Program-made: the position numbers and the translations under genes
Assembly: GCA_963932465.1 (NCBI GenBank)
Contig: OZ010796.1
Coordinates: 78,935,292 to 78,999,291, forward strand
DNA from: Maratus speciosus
Taxonomy: Eukaryota; Arthropoda; Arachnida; Araneae; Salticidae
Direction of reading: 5' to 3'
Length of the DNA: 64,000 nt
Shown here: piece by piece, positions 23,200 through 34,650 of the stretch
Numbering within the stretch: position 1 is the first letter of the stretch
Layout: each line of letters starts with the position of its first letter
Notes under the pieces: model-generated
Told to the model about the DNA's origin: nothing
The model's database searches: none
What the model saw: the letters and a program-made list of their open reading frames with translations, nothing else

Positions 23200-24855
23200 T
23201 TTTGTAAAGATTTTTCAGAAAATACTATTAAAATAAACCTTTCAACCGAATTTTCCACACAGGTCAAGGGGGAAAAAAAGTGGTTGTCATGAGCAAAATT
23301 GCTTATAACTCGAAAAATAATTTATCAAAAAATGAAAAATTTATTTTCATTCTAAATCGTTAAATAGTCAGGGCTGCCAGCTATATACCTTTATGTTTAA
23401 AAACAAGTTTTAAATTGTGTCAAAGTTTTGCGCTGTTAAGAAGGGGATTTGAGAACAATATATTAGAAAATAAATGATTATTATTATGATTACACAAATG
23501 TTTAAAACAAGCAATTAAAATATAGAAAGATATTTATTACAATGATTAAATTACATTAATGCACACATTATAATACATAGTTATAATATTTATGCATACA
23601 ATTTGTTTTCTTTGACACAGTGCTATTATACTTATATGTACAAATTTCAGTAGTTTGGCCGTTATGATGATCTCTGCCAATTCGTTTGTTGTATAGTTTG
23701 TTCCACACACATGGTTGATCAACATTAAGTACCTTAAAGAAAAAGATTGATTCAACATGGATACAAGCATTAAAATTAATTTTCTAAGAAAATACAGAAG
23801 TCACTTGTAGAAAAGGTTACATAAAATCATCTTAAAAGGATATTTCACACACACGAAGTTACACGTAACAGTCACACGAAGAAACGAGAAGACTAATGTT
23901 AATCCTATGGGGGCGTTATATTCAAATTTCTCGCTTTGATTTTAATATTTTTCAAAGATTTTTTTTTTTTTTTTGCATAATATAGATGAGGTTTATCTAC
24001 AACCGCAGTTAAATACAAACATTAATGTTAAACCTATGGGGAAAATCTTTACAGATTTCTCACTTGTATTTTAATATTTTTATATTAGTGTTTTTACATG
24101 TGATAGATAAAGTCGATATCTGTTGTTGTCGTGTGTAGGATCGCTCGGCGTAAAATTGGTATAAAAAATAGCTTTTTTAATTTTAATGTTTCATAGCAGA
24201 AACATTATGAAATATAATCATGTTTTTGTTCAATATTTTTTTACATTATGTATCTTAGGTCGAAATTAAACATAATTTTCGTTTCCTTTTTATTTTATTT
24301 TTTGTGTAAAGGACTATACCTTATTTTACCCCGGTGTATATCCATTTTACCCTGTGGTTCGGGATAAAATGGGTATGCACCGGGGGAAAATAGGCATATG
24401 CTGGTTAAAGTTGATTTATATTATAATTAATGTATAAACCATTTCAAAGTTTGTACCTTCATCCTCTGAATCATATATGTAAACTGGGGCGAGGAGGGAG
24501 TGCGAAAACCCGCCACTTGCAGTTTGTTTACATTTTTTTTCTTGACAAATAAAAACACTCTTATGAAACTAGTAGAAATAAGATGCAAGTACCAATAAAT
24601 GCTATCCTACAACCCCCCCCCCCCCCAAAAAAAAAAAAAAAAAAACTGCTCCCGATTTTCACCACATCAATTTATGACCGTGCTCTGAATCATGTTTCTA
24701 ACAGTGTTTCATTTTAAAAGTTTTTTTTTTTTTTTTTTATGTAGTTTAAAAGCAGCATTAGCATCTGTAAGGAAAAATGAGAAATGAAGTTAACTGAAAA
24801 GTATTTTTAATCAAAAGCAATTTATAAAGTTAACTAGCTATAACTGAATGAAAAT
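23066..24855. other. Intergenic, with a small hairpin at about 24317-24393
   Basis: TTTTACCCCGGTG..CCATTTTACCCTG is mirrored by GGGATAAAATGGG..CACCGGGGGAAAA, giving an approximately 75-base hairpin that may be a miniature element. At 23.86-24.12 kb two related blocks (AATGTTAA.CCTATGGGG) form a loose dimer. Poly-T and poly-C/A runs are frequent. No gene seen. Confidence 0.45.
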
Positions 24856-25101
24856 TTATTGGTACAGCTTGGTTGAGATAGTCTTCATGACAATTTGAGA
24901 TGCCTGCACATCAGCAATGTAGTCTTTCTCAGGGAAGACACAAAATAATCCGGCAGATGACTTCGTTGCAAATTTCACAGTGTATTCATCTTCATCAGGC
25001 ATATCAATAATAAGACCTGTGAATTCTTGAACAGACTTTTTTACACTGAATTTAACAAGGACCCAGTCACCAATCATTGGATTCCCTGCAGCGAGAACCT
25101 C
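24856..25101 (-). pseudogene. C-terminal fragment of a transposon-associated protein
   Basis: The frame reads GNPMIGDWVLVKF..., then DEYTVKF, FVFPEKD-like and IV.K blocks, and ends at a stop. This pattern (xGDWVLVKF, an acidic loop, and a WPE/FPE-D motif) resembles a small beta-rich C-terminal tail found in many repeated, uncharacterised arthropod proteins. The frame starts after a TGA about 30 bases upstream of the Met. A possible CAG acceptor lies there, but no upstream exon is visible. No promoter. Function unknown. Confidence 0.4.
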
Positions 25102-26914
25102 TCATTTAACTTCCAATGGTTGCTCTGACTCTTTTTACTATTTGTCCTCTTTTAATCCACCCAATTTAATAATTTAGTATAGTTAGCACATGTGTTTTAA
25201 TTTAATTTATAGCCGAAAATATGGTACATTGATTTAATGTGATTTTTGTGAAATTGTCTGTTAATAGCAATTTTTAATGCTCACATTCTATCATGTAGCG
25301 CGGATAACACAGATGTTCCCGACTAATTTATAATCTCGAAAGGATGGAGGAAATCAAGAGTTGGCTCAAAAATTGCTTGAAAAGTTGGTGAATCTGATAG
25401 CCGCTTTAGTCTTCCACAATCAAGTTTATCGCAATTTAATTTAAACTCTGTGCATTTAAGGTTTTTGTCAAAACTTTTCTACTTTTTACTGCATTTAAAA
25501 AAACATATATTTTCTACATTTTTGTGAATTGTAATGAAAGCTTGTTTTTCAAAAAAAAAAAAAAAAAAAATTACATTTATATTTATTATGTTCACAAAGT
25601 GCCACTAGATTTTTTGGGCTCAGGAGCCACTCGCCATTTCCGGATTTTGGTAATCTGCACCTATAAAATTGGTGTATATAAATTCCAACAAAATTTTAAA
25701 TCATCATAAAACAACTTTGTAAAATTAATGACTTTTTCAGTACTAATATATTTATTTTAAACAAAGCCCCCCCACCCCTCCAAAAAAGGAAGAGGGTGGG
25801 ATAGGCATAACCATGACTAGGAGACTCTATACACAGATTTTTAAATAGGTCTCATATGAAAAAAAATTTAATTAAAGCGAAAAAAACATGCAACACAACT
25901 GAAAATGTATTTTCAAATATTATCCACAGATGGCAATGCATCCTGTTCTTTGTGTAGTCTTGTATGTGAATGTTAAAATATATTGCAAACAATTTTTCCT
26001 GTTGGACCATTATGTAACCCAATTCTTTTGTGTGACCCTGCAAATGAACGATAAAAGTTTTGCACTGTATGTTATAAAGAAAGCACGCTAATAAATGTAT
26101 ATCGATTTCATTGTTTGAAATAGTGTAACATCATTAAATACGATTTTTCTCCATAGACCAGTGTTTGAAATCCTTGGTGGTCTGGGACTACCAATAATTC
26201 AATTCGTCCATTAATTTGAAAAATTTAGTGGTCCGCAGGACCAGTAACTTTTTTTTCTCTCTCTGACAGGCAAACATAAATTTTCCCGGCCCTAAGAAAA
26301 CCACAACCATCAGGCAGAAATCACATAACTTTATTTTATTTAAAAACATAAAATTAAATAAATAATCAAAAAAATATTTGCACTAAACCTTACAGTCAGT
26401 TGAAATAATAATTGGAAATATAATATCTAATTAATAATTTTATAGTACTAATTTATGTACTATTGTTTATTTAATTTTTAGCAAATTGTAACTTTAGTTT
26501 TTATTATGAGGAAAATTTTGGATAGTTAGAAAGTAAGTTCGGTTTATATTCTAGGTATGTGTGTGTGTGTGTGTGGGGGGGGGGGGGTCACTCAAAAGGC
26601 TGAAATGACTTGATAGAATTTTATGTGATGGGCCAGTTATGATGCCTTATGACCATTAAATTCTGATGGTCACTGGTCCTTGGGACTAGTGATTTTTTTT
26701 AAATTCTAATGCTGATAGACTATAATGCAACAGGATTATTTTGAATATCCTTGTAAACGAACTATAAATGAACTAATACATTCCATTTTAAACAACAAAC
26801 ATGTTGCAGTAAACTTCAATAACATATATTAATTATATGTACAAGATACCGATTTTTATTTCATGTTTGTAAAGATTTTGTAACTAATTTTTTGATGTGT
26901 TAGATTTCTTATAT
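25102..26914. other. Intergenic with degenerate satellite-like blocks
   Basis: About 25.85-26.17 kb is related to the 173-bp unit of 44.47-45.32 kb (CCATAATGTAAC..ACTTTTG..CCCTGTAAATGAAC pattern), as is 26.70-26.78 kb. (TG)n followed by a G run lies at 26556-26587. No gene recognised. Confidence 0.45.
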
Positions 26915-27643
26915 GGGGTCGTTCAAGTATTACGTAAGCAGCAAGGGGGGGGGGGGGGTCCAGTGCCTGCTTATTTTTGCTGACAAGGGGGAGAGAGGGG
27001 TCACGAGAATTCTTACATAAGCATAGACAACGAAGCAACTATAGCTTAACAACAAAAAGCGAAAGAGCATGATGTCGATGAACGTTCGGCAGGTGTTGAA
27101 CGACTTGAGAAAAAAGATATGGAGTAAACAAGGACTGGAAACGAAGAACATTCCAGCCCACCACTACATTCAAAACGTAATAATAGAAAATGCAGAAACA
27201 TGGATTCAAAGATCTTGGACACCAAACACATAATATTCCTATAATTCTTGTTAAAATTTTTAGTTATGTGCCTAAATAAGTAAATGCCTGTTGTATATCT
27301 TAAAGTTTTTTTTTGTTTTTGTTCAATATGATAAATAATAATACATTGAAATTTTTTTGTATTTTATGAATTGTTTAATGCAATAAGTAACAATATATTA
27401 AACCAATTTTGTTTTCCTTCGATACTACAATCCCTATATGTCTATTTATGTAAATTTGCTGGATTAATAACGTAATTTATCACTAAGTGTAATGTTTTAC
27501 GGCAAACATTGTTGATGTTAGAATGTCATAAAATCTTACGTAAGCAAAAGGGGGGGGGGGGGTCTAGCATTTGCCTATTTTTCTTTACAAAGGGTGGAGG
27601 GGGTACAAAATGACTAAAAATATGCTTACGTAATACTTGAACG
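26915..27643 (+). mobile_element. Inverted-repeat transposon with GGGGNCGTTCAAG ends, copy 2
   Basis: Homologous to 15778-16550 in opposite orientation. The left end GGGGTCGTTCAAGTATTACG is complete. The right end stops at ACTTGAACG and runs straight into CAGGGGCGGCGCC, a hAT-like terminus, so the last few bases were lost or overwritten. Confidence 0.75.
27069..27233 (+). CDS. Short conserved frame in the GGGGNCGTTCAAG element (54 codons)
   Basis: ATG at 27069 opens a frame containing LNDLRKKIWSKQGLE and ending AETWIQRSWTPNT, with TAA at 27231. The counterpart in copy 1 differs mainly by conservative substitutions. It may be the surviving C terminus of the element's transposase. No known motif. 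Confidence 0.4.
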   Translation: MMSMNVRQVLNDLRKKIWSKQGLETKNIPAHHYIQNVIIENAETWIQRSWTPNT

Positions 27644-27645
27644 CA

Positions 27646-29450
27646 GGGGCGGCGCCAGAACTTGCCCGAAGGGGGAGGGGGCACAGTATCCCCGACAGGG
27701 GGTCGAATTCAAAATATATAATAGAGGTTTCCACGAGCCCTGCCCTGTTCCGAAGCCCGAACTCGGTAAAAGTTTCTTTCATTAAACTCGGGATTGGCTT
27801 AATTTTATCTGAAAACTTGGTACGGGCTCGGACTAAATTTCAGCTTTTGAAAAGTTGGTCCAGGCCTGAACTTCATTATCCCCGGGACACGTTCGGGTCT
27901 TGCATTTTTTCTGCGTAGATTCGGGCCGGACCGGGACTGTATTTATACTTCAGAATTTTTTTGGAGCAAATGAACAATAAAACATTTCTTTGTTTCTCCC
28001 CCCCCCCCCTTTTTTTTAAATAACAGGTGGAATATGTTGATCAATCACGTGAAAAACATGAAATTTTCGCGTCCGGATTTGGCATAACCCGAAACGCGCA
28101 GATATCTAGCACTCACACTGCTATTTAAATTAGAGATAAATTGCAGAGGGCCAAACGATTTTTACTCGAAACATATATTTCGAAGCTTGTCAAAGAATAT
28201 TGTAGATAAAAAAAGTGAAAAAAAAAAAAAAAGCTCTTAAGGTTAAGGTTATTTTTGAAACACCTCACTAGTCACCTAATCTTTATAGGCGGATGAATCC
28301 ACAACAGAAAGAGTGTCCACACTTTTGAGCATTTCCCGAAAGGAAAAACTCTGCTTTGTACTTTTCTTCCATACAGCAACCTCCCAATAAGCAGTCATTC
28401 AATATTATAGATTTTACGTGCACATATATGGCATGTACGCAGCAGTGTGTGAAAGACAAAGTATGGAGCAGTTCTCAGCTTATGAGTCGAACCAAAGAGT
28501 CGTGCATCAGATAAGGTAGGTAACCAATTTTTTTCGAAACGCGGTTCATGTTCCGGCAGGGTTGACCATGTACTTTAATGCCGGAGGAAACTGAAAATAA
28601 TCAGTTGACAAATCCCTATTAAAAACGCATAAAGTGACCAAAAATTATTTTAAAATAATTTTATTTAAATTTGTCAGTGACAGTGTCATCGTGAAGACTA
28701 GCAGTTAAACGTTACACCTAACTAGGGTCCTTCCCGGGTAATAAATAAAATTTGAAGCCCTGCAAATTTTATTTAAAACAAAGCTGCGACCTGAACCAAA
28801 CCCAACCAAAAATATTCTGTCTACCCGCAACCCGATCGAACCCGAAATACTTAATTCCAATCCCAACCTGAAACCCGGAATCAGAGAAAATTGATCCACA
28901 ATATAATGTAATTATAAAAAAAATATATAGTCTGCAATCATATCTCTAATACTAATATTATCTTTTATGTGGAAAAATAAACATGCAAGGAGTCATTCGT
29001 ATTCAAATACGTAGTTTATAAACTGAAATAGATTCCTGCGCGTGTTGGGCTATACCCAATCCAAATGTTCAACTTAAAGTCAATCCGAAACTTAACAAAA
29101 AATTTTTGCTGACGCAAAACCCGACAACAATTTTTCCATTGACCCTAAACCGAAATACTTCACTTCAACCCGAACACAACTCAACACAAAAAGATCTATA
29201 ATTGAATACAGTTATGAAAAAATAGTCAGCAATCATATCCGTAATATCAATTCTATCATTTATGTAGAAAATAAACACGTAAAGCGACTCATTTAAATTT
29301 AAATATATAATTTTTCATGTCAAACAATAACTTAGACATTCTTTTTGTAAAATTGAGCTAAATCCAGCTTGGCTCGTAAGTTAGTGTTGTCAGGTCAAAC
29401 AACGGGACAGAGGGAGAATTAAATTTAAAAAATCAAAAAACCCGACTGCG
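27646..29450. other. Intergenic with a hAT-like terminus and CCCGAACC-type words
   Basis: CAGGGGCGGCGCCAGAACTT at 27644 has hAT-terminus form, with no partner seen. 27.73-27.95 kb (CCCGAACTCGG, GGGCCGGACCGGG) and 28.72-29.20 kb (AACCCGACC, ACCCGAAATACTT) are low-complexity GC-rich imperfect repeats like those at 12.0 kb. No gene seen. Confidence 0.45.
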
Positions 29451-29452
29451 TA

Positions 29453-31593
29453 AATAGCCCGGTGGCAGGGTAGCAAAAAAAAGGCCCAATTCGGAAATAA
29501 TTAGGGGAAAGCTGGAAATTGTTTTAATCCGTTCAGTTTATGTCTAGAATGAACATGCCACGTTTCCCCCTCATACTAGGTGAGCGTTAGGAATTATATT
29601 GATTTATAGTCAAAAAACACTTTTTTTTAAAAAATACCACAACACAATACCACAACAATATTTTTAAATGATTTCTTTTGCATTGATTAGTTGAGATCGA
29701 TCTGTATGCAGGCCGTTTTTTACTTTTTCGATTTTGACTGCAGATATTTTTTATGAGGAGGCTTTTACTTTCGAAACCGGTTCCGAAAATGAAAGTGTTC
29801 TCATAAGAAATATCTGTAAACAAAATCGAAAAAGTAAACAACGACCTTTGTACAGATCAATCTCAACTATTCAATGCAAAAGAAATCCTTTAAAAATATT
29901 GAAATGCGACCGAGATATCTTTATAAATTTCTTCCATAGGATTAGCATTAGTGAACGGGTCTTTTCCTTTGACTGAAGTAGCCTCTTAACCCTTCAGTTT
30001 AGGTCTAGAATGAATATGCTACGTTTTCTCCCTCGTACTAGGTGAGAGTTAGGAATTATACATTGATTTATAGTCAAAACACAACTTTTTTTAAATATCA
30101 TAACACTATCTCGAAATCACTAACTTTTTCAAAAACATTGTCAATACAAATGTTGTAGAGCTTAAAATTCTGAGTAAAATGAGTACCTACAGTTAATACT
30201 TTTGTTGAATATTAAGGTCGCAATTCTACTTTAAAGTTTTAGCCCCGTGGTCAGAGGGTTGAACTCAGAATTAATTAGGGGAAACCTGGAAATCGTTTTA
30301 ATCCCTTCAGATTAGGTCTAAAATGAATATTCTATGTTTACCCCTTCGTACTAAGTGAGCGTTAGGAAATATGTACACATTTACATTCGAAAAACACGTT
30401 TTTCTTGTGGTATTCATTTTATTCAGAATTTTATGCTCTACAACATTTGTATTGACAATGTTTTTGATAGACTTAGCTGTTTTGAGATATTCTCAGGTAA
30501 CTTGGTCTCTCCGGACTTCAAGCTCTTGGTTAACGATTAAAGCAAAATTTTGAAATTAGAATTGCAACCTTAATTTTTAACAAAAATACAAATGTGGGTG
30601 CTCATTTTATTCAGAATTTTAAGCTCTACAACATTTGTATTGACAAAGTTTTTGATAGAATTAACTATTTTGAGATATTGTTTAAAATATTAAGGAAAAA
30701 CATGTTTTTCGAATGTAAATAAGTACATATTTCCTAACGTTCACTTGGTACGAGGGGAGAAAATATAGAATATTCATTTTAGACCTAATCTGAAGGGATT
30801 AAAACGATTTTCAGTTTTCCGCTAATTAATTCTGAGTTCAACCCTCTGACCACGGGGCTAAAACTTTAAAGTAGAATTGTGAACTTAATATTCAACAAAA
30901 GTATTTACTGTAGGTACTCATTTTACTCAGAATTTGAAGCTCTACAAGATTTGTATTAACAATGTTTTTGAAAAAGTTAGAGATTTCGAGATAGTGTTAT
31001 GATATTTAAAAAAAGTTGTGTTTTGACTATAAATCAATGTATAATTCCTAACTCTCACCTAGTACGAGGGAGAAAACGTAGCATATTCATTCTAGACCTA
31101 AACTGAAGGGTTAAGAGGCTACTTCAGTCAAAGGAAAAGACCCGTTCAATAATGCTAATCCTATGGAAGAAATTTATAAAGATATCTCGGTCGCATTTCA
31201 ATATTTTTAAAGGATTTCTTTTGCATTGAATAGTTGAGATTGATCTGTACAAAGGTCGTTGTTTACTTTTTCGATTTTGTTTACAGATATTTCTTATGAG
31301 AACACTTTCATTTTCGGAACCGGTTTCGAAAGTAAAAGCCTCCTCATAAAAAATATCTGCAGTCAAAATCGAAAAAGTAAAAAACGGCCTGCATACAGAT
31401 CGATCTCAACTAATCAATGCAAAAGAAATCATTTAAAAATATTGAAATGCGACCGAGATATCTTTATAAATTTCCTCCATAGGATTAGCATTAGCGAATG
31501 TGTCTTTTCATTTGACTGAAGTAGCCTCTTAAAACAATTTCCAGCTTTCCCCTAATTATTTCCGAATTCAACTCCCTAACCACTGGGCTAAAA
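29453..31593. repeat. 2.1-kb nested palindrome
   Basis: The whole block is inverted about a centre near 30550: the ends TAGCCCGGTGGC (left) and CCACTGGGCTA (right) pair, and similarity continues inward. Each arm contains its own smaller palindrome centred on ACCGGT (29776-29781 and 31319-31324), with arms of about 120 bases. The two mini-centres are equidistant from the main centre. As a result, nearly the same 80-codon frame appears at 29734-29976 (+) and 31124-31366 (-), and a second related pair at 31259-31519 (+) and 29587-29841 (-). These are mirror products, not evidence of genes. An internal TAGCCCCGTGGTCAGAGGG copy marks each half. Confidence 0.85.
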
Positions 31594-33091
31594 AAGCGAA
31601 CTAATTAATTATTTCTCATCAATATTAAACTATTTTTTTTATATTACTTACCTATTTTTTTTTTTATTTATTTGTTTGTATTGGTGACTTTCAAATTGTG
31701 TTTGATTGTTAGTTCCTATCTATAAACACTGTTTTGATGAGACCTATGGATGTCTATGATGGTTAGAGTTGCAGTTAAGCTAGAGATCCTACCTACACAA
31801 CGTCCAGGTTGTGTAATATTTAAACGGAGCTTCTGACTGTAAAATAGTCAATGAAACATCGTCTTCATTTTGAAAGACCTATCCAATGATATGCCACTCA
31901 ATAGGGTGCGTAAAAAAATTTTCGTGTCTACCGCCATTTTCAATTTATAAAATCAAATCTAGCCTATAACCATCGGACGGTTAGGATGAATCGATAGAGT
32001 TGTCATTCATTAAAATCCATCCAGCCGTTGGGATGTTTCGAGGGTATAAAGAAATCCACATATCCAGATACGCGTGAAACACATAACCCTTCTTGGCAGT
32101 CGGGTAAAAAAAGCCGGACAGACACTTGAAAATCGAGACATTTTAAGAACTACAGTAAAACCTGTTAAAACGGAACCAGTGTGATGGAATAACGCTTTAA
32201 CCTGAAAATTTTCGCAATAGCGGCTAAAACAGGCTAAGATTGTCTAAATGGGAAAGTTCTTCCAATTCTTTGTCGTTCTATCTTAACAGGTTGCTATATT
32301 AAATAGCTTCTTTTCATCGAATTGAATATAAGTGAATTATACTTTATCCATAAAGGAATGGTGTGAAATTAATTAGTCGAACTAGAGCTTTCTAAATAAT
32401 TAACAGTAATTTTATGACATTAATACTCACTTTACAAATACCGCGTTTTATTATTTTTTTCATTATTTTCCTTTCAGCCGTTTAAGAAAAAGCGCAATTA
32501 TTACGTCAGTTCGTAAGAAAACATTTCATCAAACGTAAAAAGCACAGGCAGCAAGTTGCCGGAACGCGCCTGTGGTTGGAACAGATTTTTTGATTATTTG
32601 AAGAAAATTCCGTGTTTTGACCGGAGAATTAAAAAAAAAAAAAAAAAATATGAGCTTCAGTTCGCGAATTTTTCGTGTTTTGGAGGAAAAGAGACATACG
32701 TAAAAAATCAGTTTCTGGTACAAAAAAGTAACACGCAGCACAGTTACGGAAACACCCCTGTGATTTGACGAAAATGCAAGTTCAGATAATTTTTACGTTA
32801 AGGCTGTTTTGAACTGTTTTGCTCAACAAGCGCAAAACGTTTTGACTCATTTACAAATTCATTTTCTAACAAAAAGATATTAAATTGGAAAAGCCTGACC
32901 AGGGAAGCGATTTGGAATCGAACTGTGTTTTCCATTTTTGGATCCATCAATTATCTATTTAGTTAGAAGCGATTTGGATCACGTGACAAACACGTTTTTC
33001 ATCCTTTCTTGACTGGTTTTTCTTGTTTCGCGCGGAAATTCGGTTCAAAATGCTCACTTTGACTCTCTTTTCTGAAAGATCTATTGCGTTT

Positions 33092-33124
<33 letters not shown>

Positions 33125-33325
33125 GGATAAAACAGATCGATGACATAGTTTCTGAACTTCAACCCCTGCTAGATTCATGCATTTCCGAAAAAAATAAATT
33201 AAAACTTATGACAGAAAGTTGCCCTTTTGGATTTGAGAACAGCCTTAAAATAATAAATTTTCTGTATTTTGGGGGGAAATGGGCAAATCAAAACAGGAAT
33301 TTTCGTGTTTTAATAATAACACTGC
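31594..33325. other. Intergenic, nothing firm
   Basis: A Tigger-like start (TACAGTAAAACCTGTTAAAA) lies at 32152 without a visible partner. Poly-A at 33094-33123. No coding recognised. Confidence 0.45.
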
Positions 33326-33329
33326 AAAT

Positions 33330-33560
33330 AGAGGCGTCTTAAATTCAGACACATATGTGACTGAAAAAGAAATTGAGACACTTAAGTGTCTGAATATGAA
33401 ATTTCAGACATCATAAGTGTCTGAATTTAAGACCCTTAAGTGTCTTACTGTGATCATGGTATAAATGAACTGAGAAAAATGTCTGAATAATGATCATGTG
33501 CCTTAAATTAAGACATGTAGAAATTCAGACACTTATATGTCTGAATGTAATACAATTGTA
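33330..33560. repeat. Cluster of GACACTTAAGTGTC palindromes
   Basis: Repeated short palindromes built from CAGACA and TGTCTG: GAGACACTTAAGTGTCTGAA, GACATCATAAGTGTCTG, AGACCCTTAAGTGTCT, CAGACACTTATATGTCTG. Spacing is irregular. The organisation resembles the GTCAC/GTGAC cluster at 13.0-13.3 kb. Confidence 0.65.
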
Positions 33561-33805
33561 TCATATGTATGATGAAACGACGATTGTATATGAGGATCCC
33601 TGCGGCCAAGGGATATAAGTGAAAAAATTTAGATTTGGAATAAATTGAATTCAACGATTAACATCAATATTAAGTGACTGACTTAAAATATGAAGCTGTT
33701 GCTAATTTCATAGCGGTCTTTCAATTCTTATTTCAATAACTGTGGAAGGAAAGTGAAGTACAATATATTTTTTAAATTTTAAGTACAGATTAAAGAGGTT
33801 AAGTA

Positions 33806-33958
33806 GAATATTAATGATGTGAATTATCACACTGCTAACAAAGCGTAAACCAACTTAGTGAAAAATGTCCAAGCCGGGAATCGAACCCGGCTTGGACATT
33901 TTTCACTAAGTTGGTTTACGCTTTGTTAGCAGTGTGATAATTCACATCATTAATATTC
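33806..33958. repeat. 153-bp near-perfect palindrome centred on a tRNA T-arm-like sequence
   Basis: The arms (about 33806-33878 and 33886-33958) are inverted copies. The centre reads AAGCCGGGAATCGAACCCGG, which on the minus strand is the GGTTCGATTCCCGGCTT of a tRNA T arm and pol III B box. No acceptor stem, A box or anticodon arm was found, so it is not a tRNA gene. More likely it is an inverted pair of a tRNA-derived repeat end. Confidence 0.8.
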
Positions 33959-34073
33959 AATACTGCTGAAATGTAGTTGAAAAATTAATTTAAAAAAAAT
34001 TGAGGTTAAGTAGTTTATAGAGCTTAAGTAGTTGACCTCCAGAATGCAACACATAATTAGGAAATCTCTTATA

Positions 34074-34646
34074 TTTTGCGTTTTAGTTTAGCAAACAAGG
34101 CAGGGGACTTCAGGCAATCTGTCCAACGTTTCCCCTCCCTATATTTTTCTTCTGAGAGCAATCATAAAAGAAATAGCCTTATTTCCAGATAGCCTGTATA
34201 CTGATCTCAGTTTTTTCATTTTTGCCACTTATAGCCTTTCGCTTCTGGTGTCCTCATATGCAATTGTATCGCAATATATCTGGCAGCACCGTCAGAAAAC
34301 GTTTTCGAATGGATGAAATGCTTTGCCATCCACTAAATTTGGTATTAGTGTATAAAATAAGCAACTTAATTTGACCATGGGGACGTCTGCCAAAATTGTA
34401 AATGCCCGTTTACTAACTTTCGAACTAAATTATTTTTAGTGCAAAAGTACAAGCTAAAGAAACTTTTCCCAAAATATAAATTTCTCAAAAACTACTTCCA
34501 CTCATAGGTATGCTCATGGCCCACTCATAGGCCGTTCCCTAAATACAAAGAGATATGATTGCTCTTAGAAAAAAATGTAGAAAGGGGAGAGGATGGACAG
34601 ATGTGTCTGGAGTCCCCTACCTAGTTCGCCTAACTAAAACGCAAAA
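34074..34646. mobile_element. 573-bp inverted-repeat MITE
   Basis: The left end TTTTGCGTTTTAGTTTAGC and the inverted right end TTTTGCGTTTTAGTTAGGC, with AGGCAGGGGACT / GGTAGGGGACT following, form arms of about 90-95 bases. TATA lies immediately outside both ends (TA or TATA duplication). The interior is non-coding. Confidence 0.7.
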
Positions 34647-34650
34647 TATA

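Noticed and set aside
29587..31519. Four similar 80-86-codon frames that look like a small gene family
   Set aside because: They are mirror images generated by the nested palindrome. Coding on both strands of the same DNA is explained by symmetry.
33870..33892. Possible tRNA gene
   Set aside because: Only a T-arm-like sequence is present. There is no acceptor stem, A box or anticodon arm, and both sides are inverted copies of each other.
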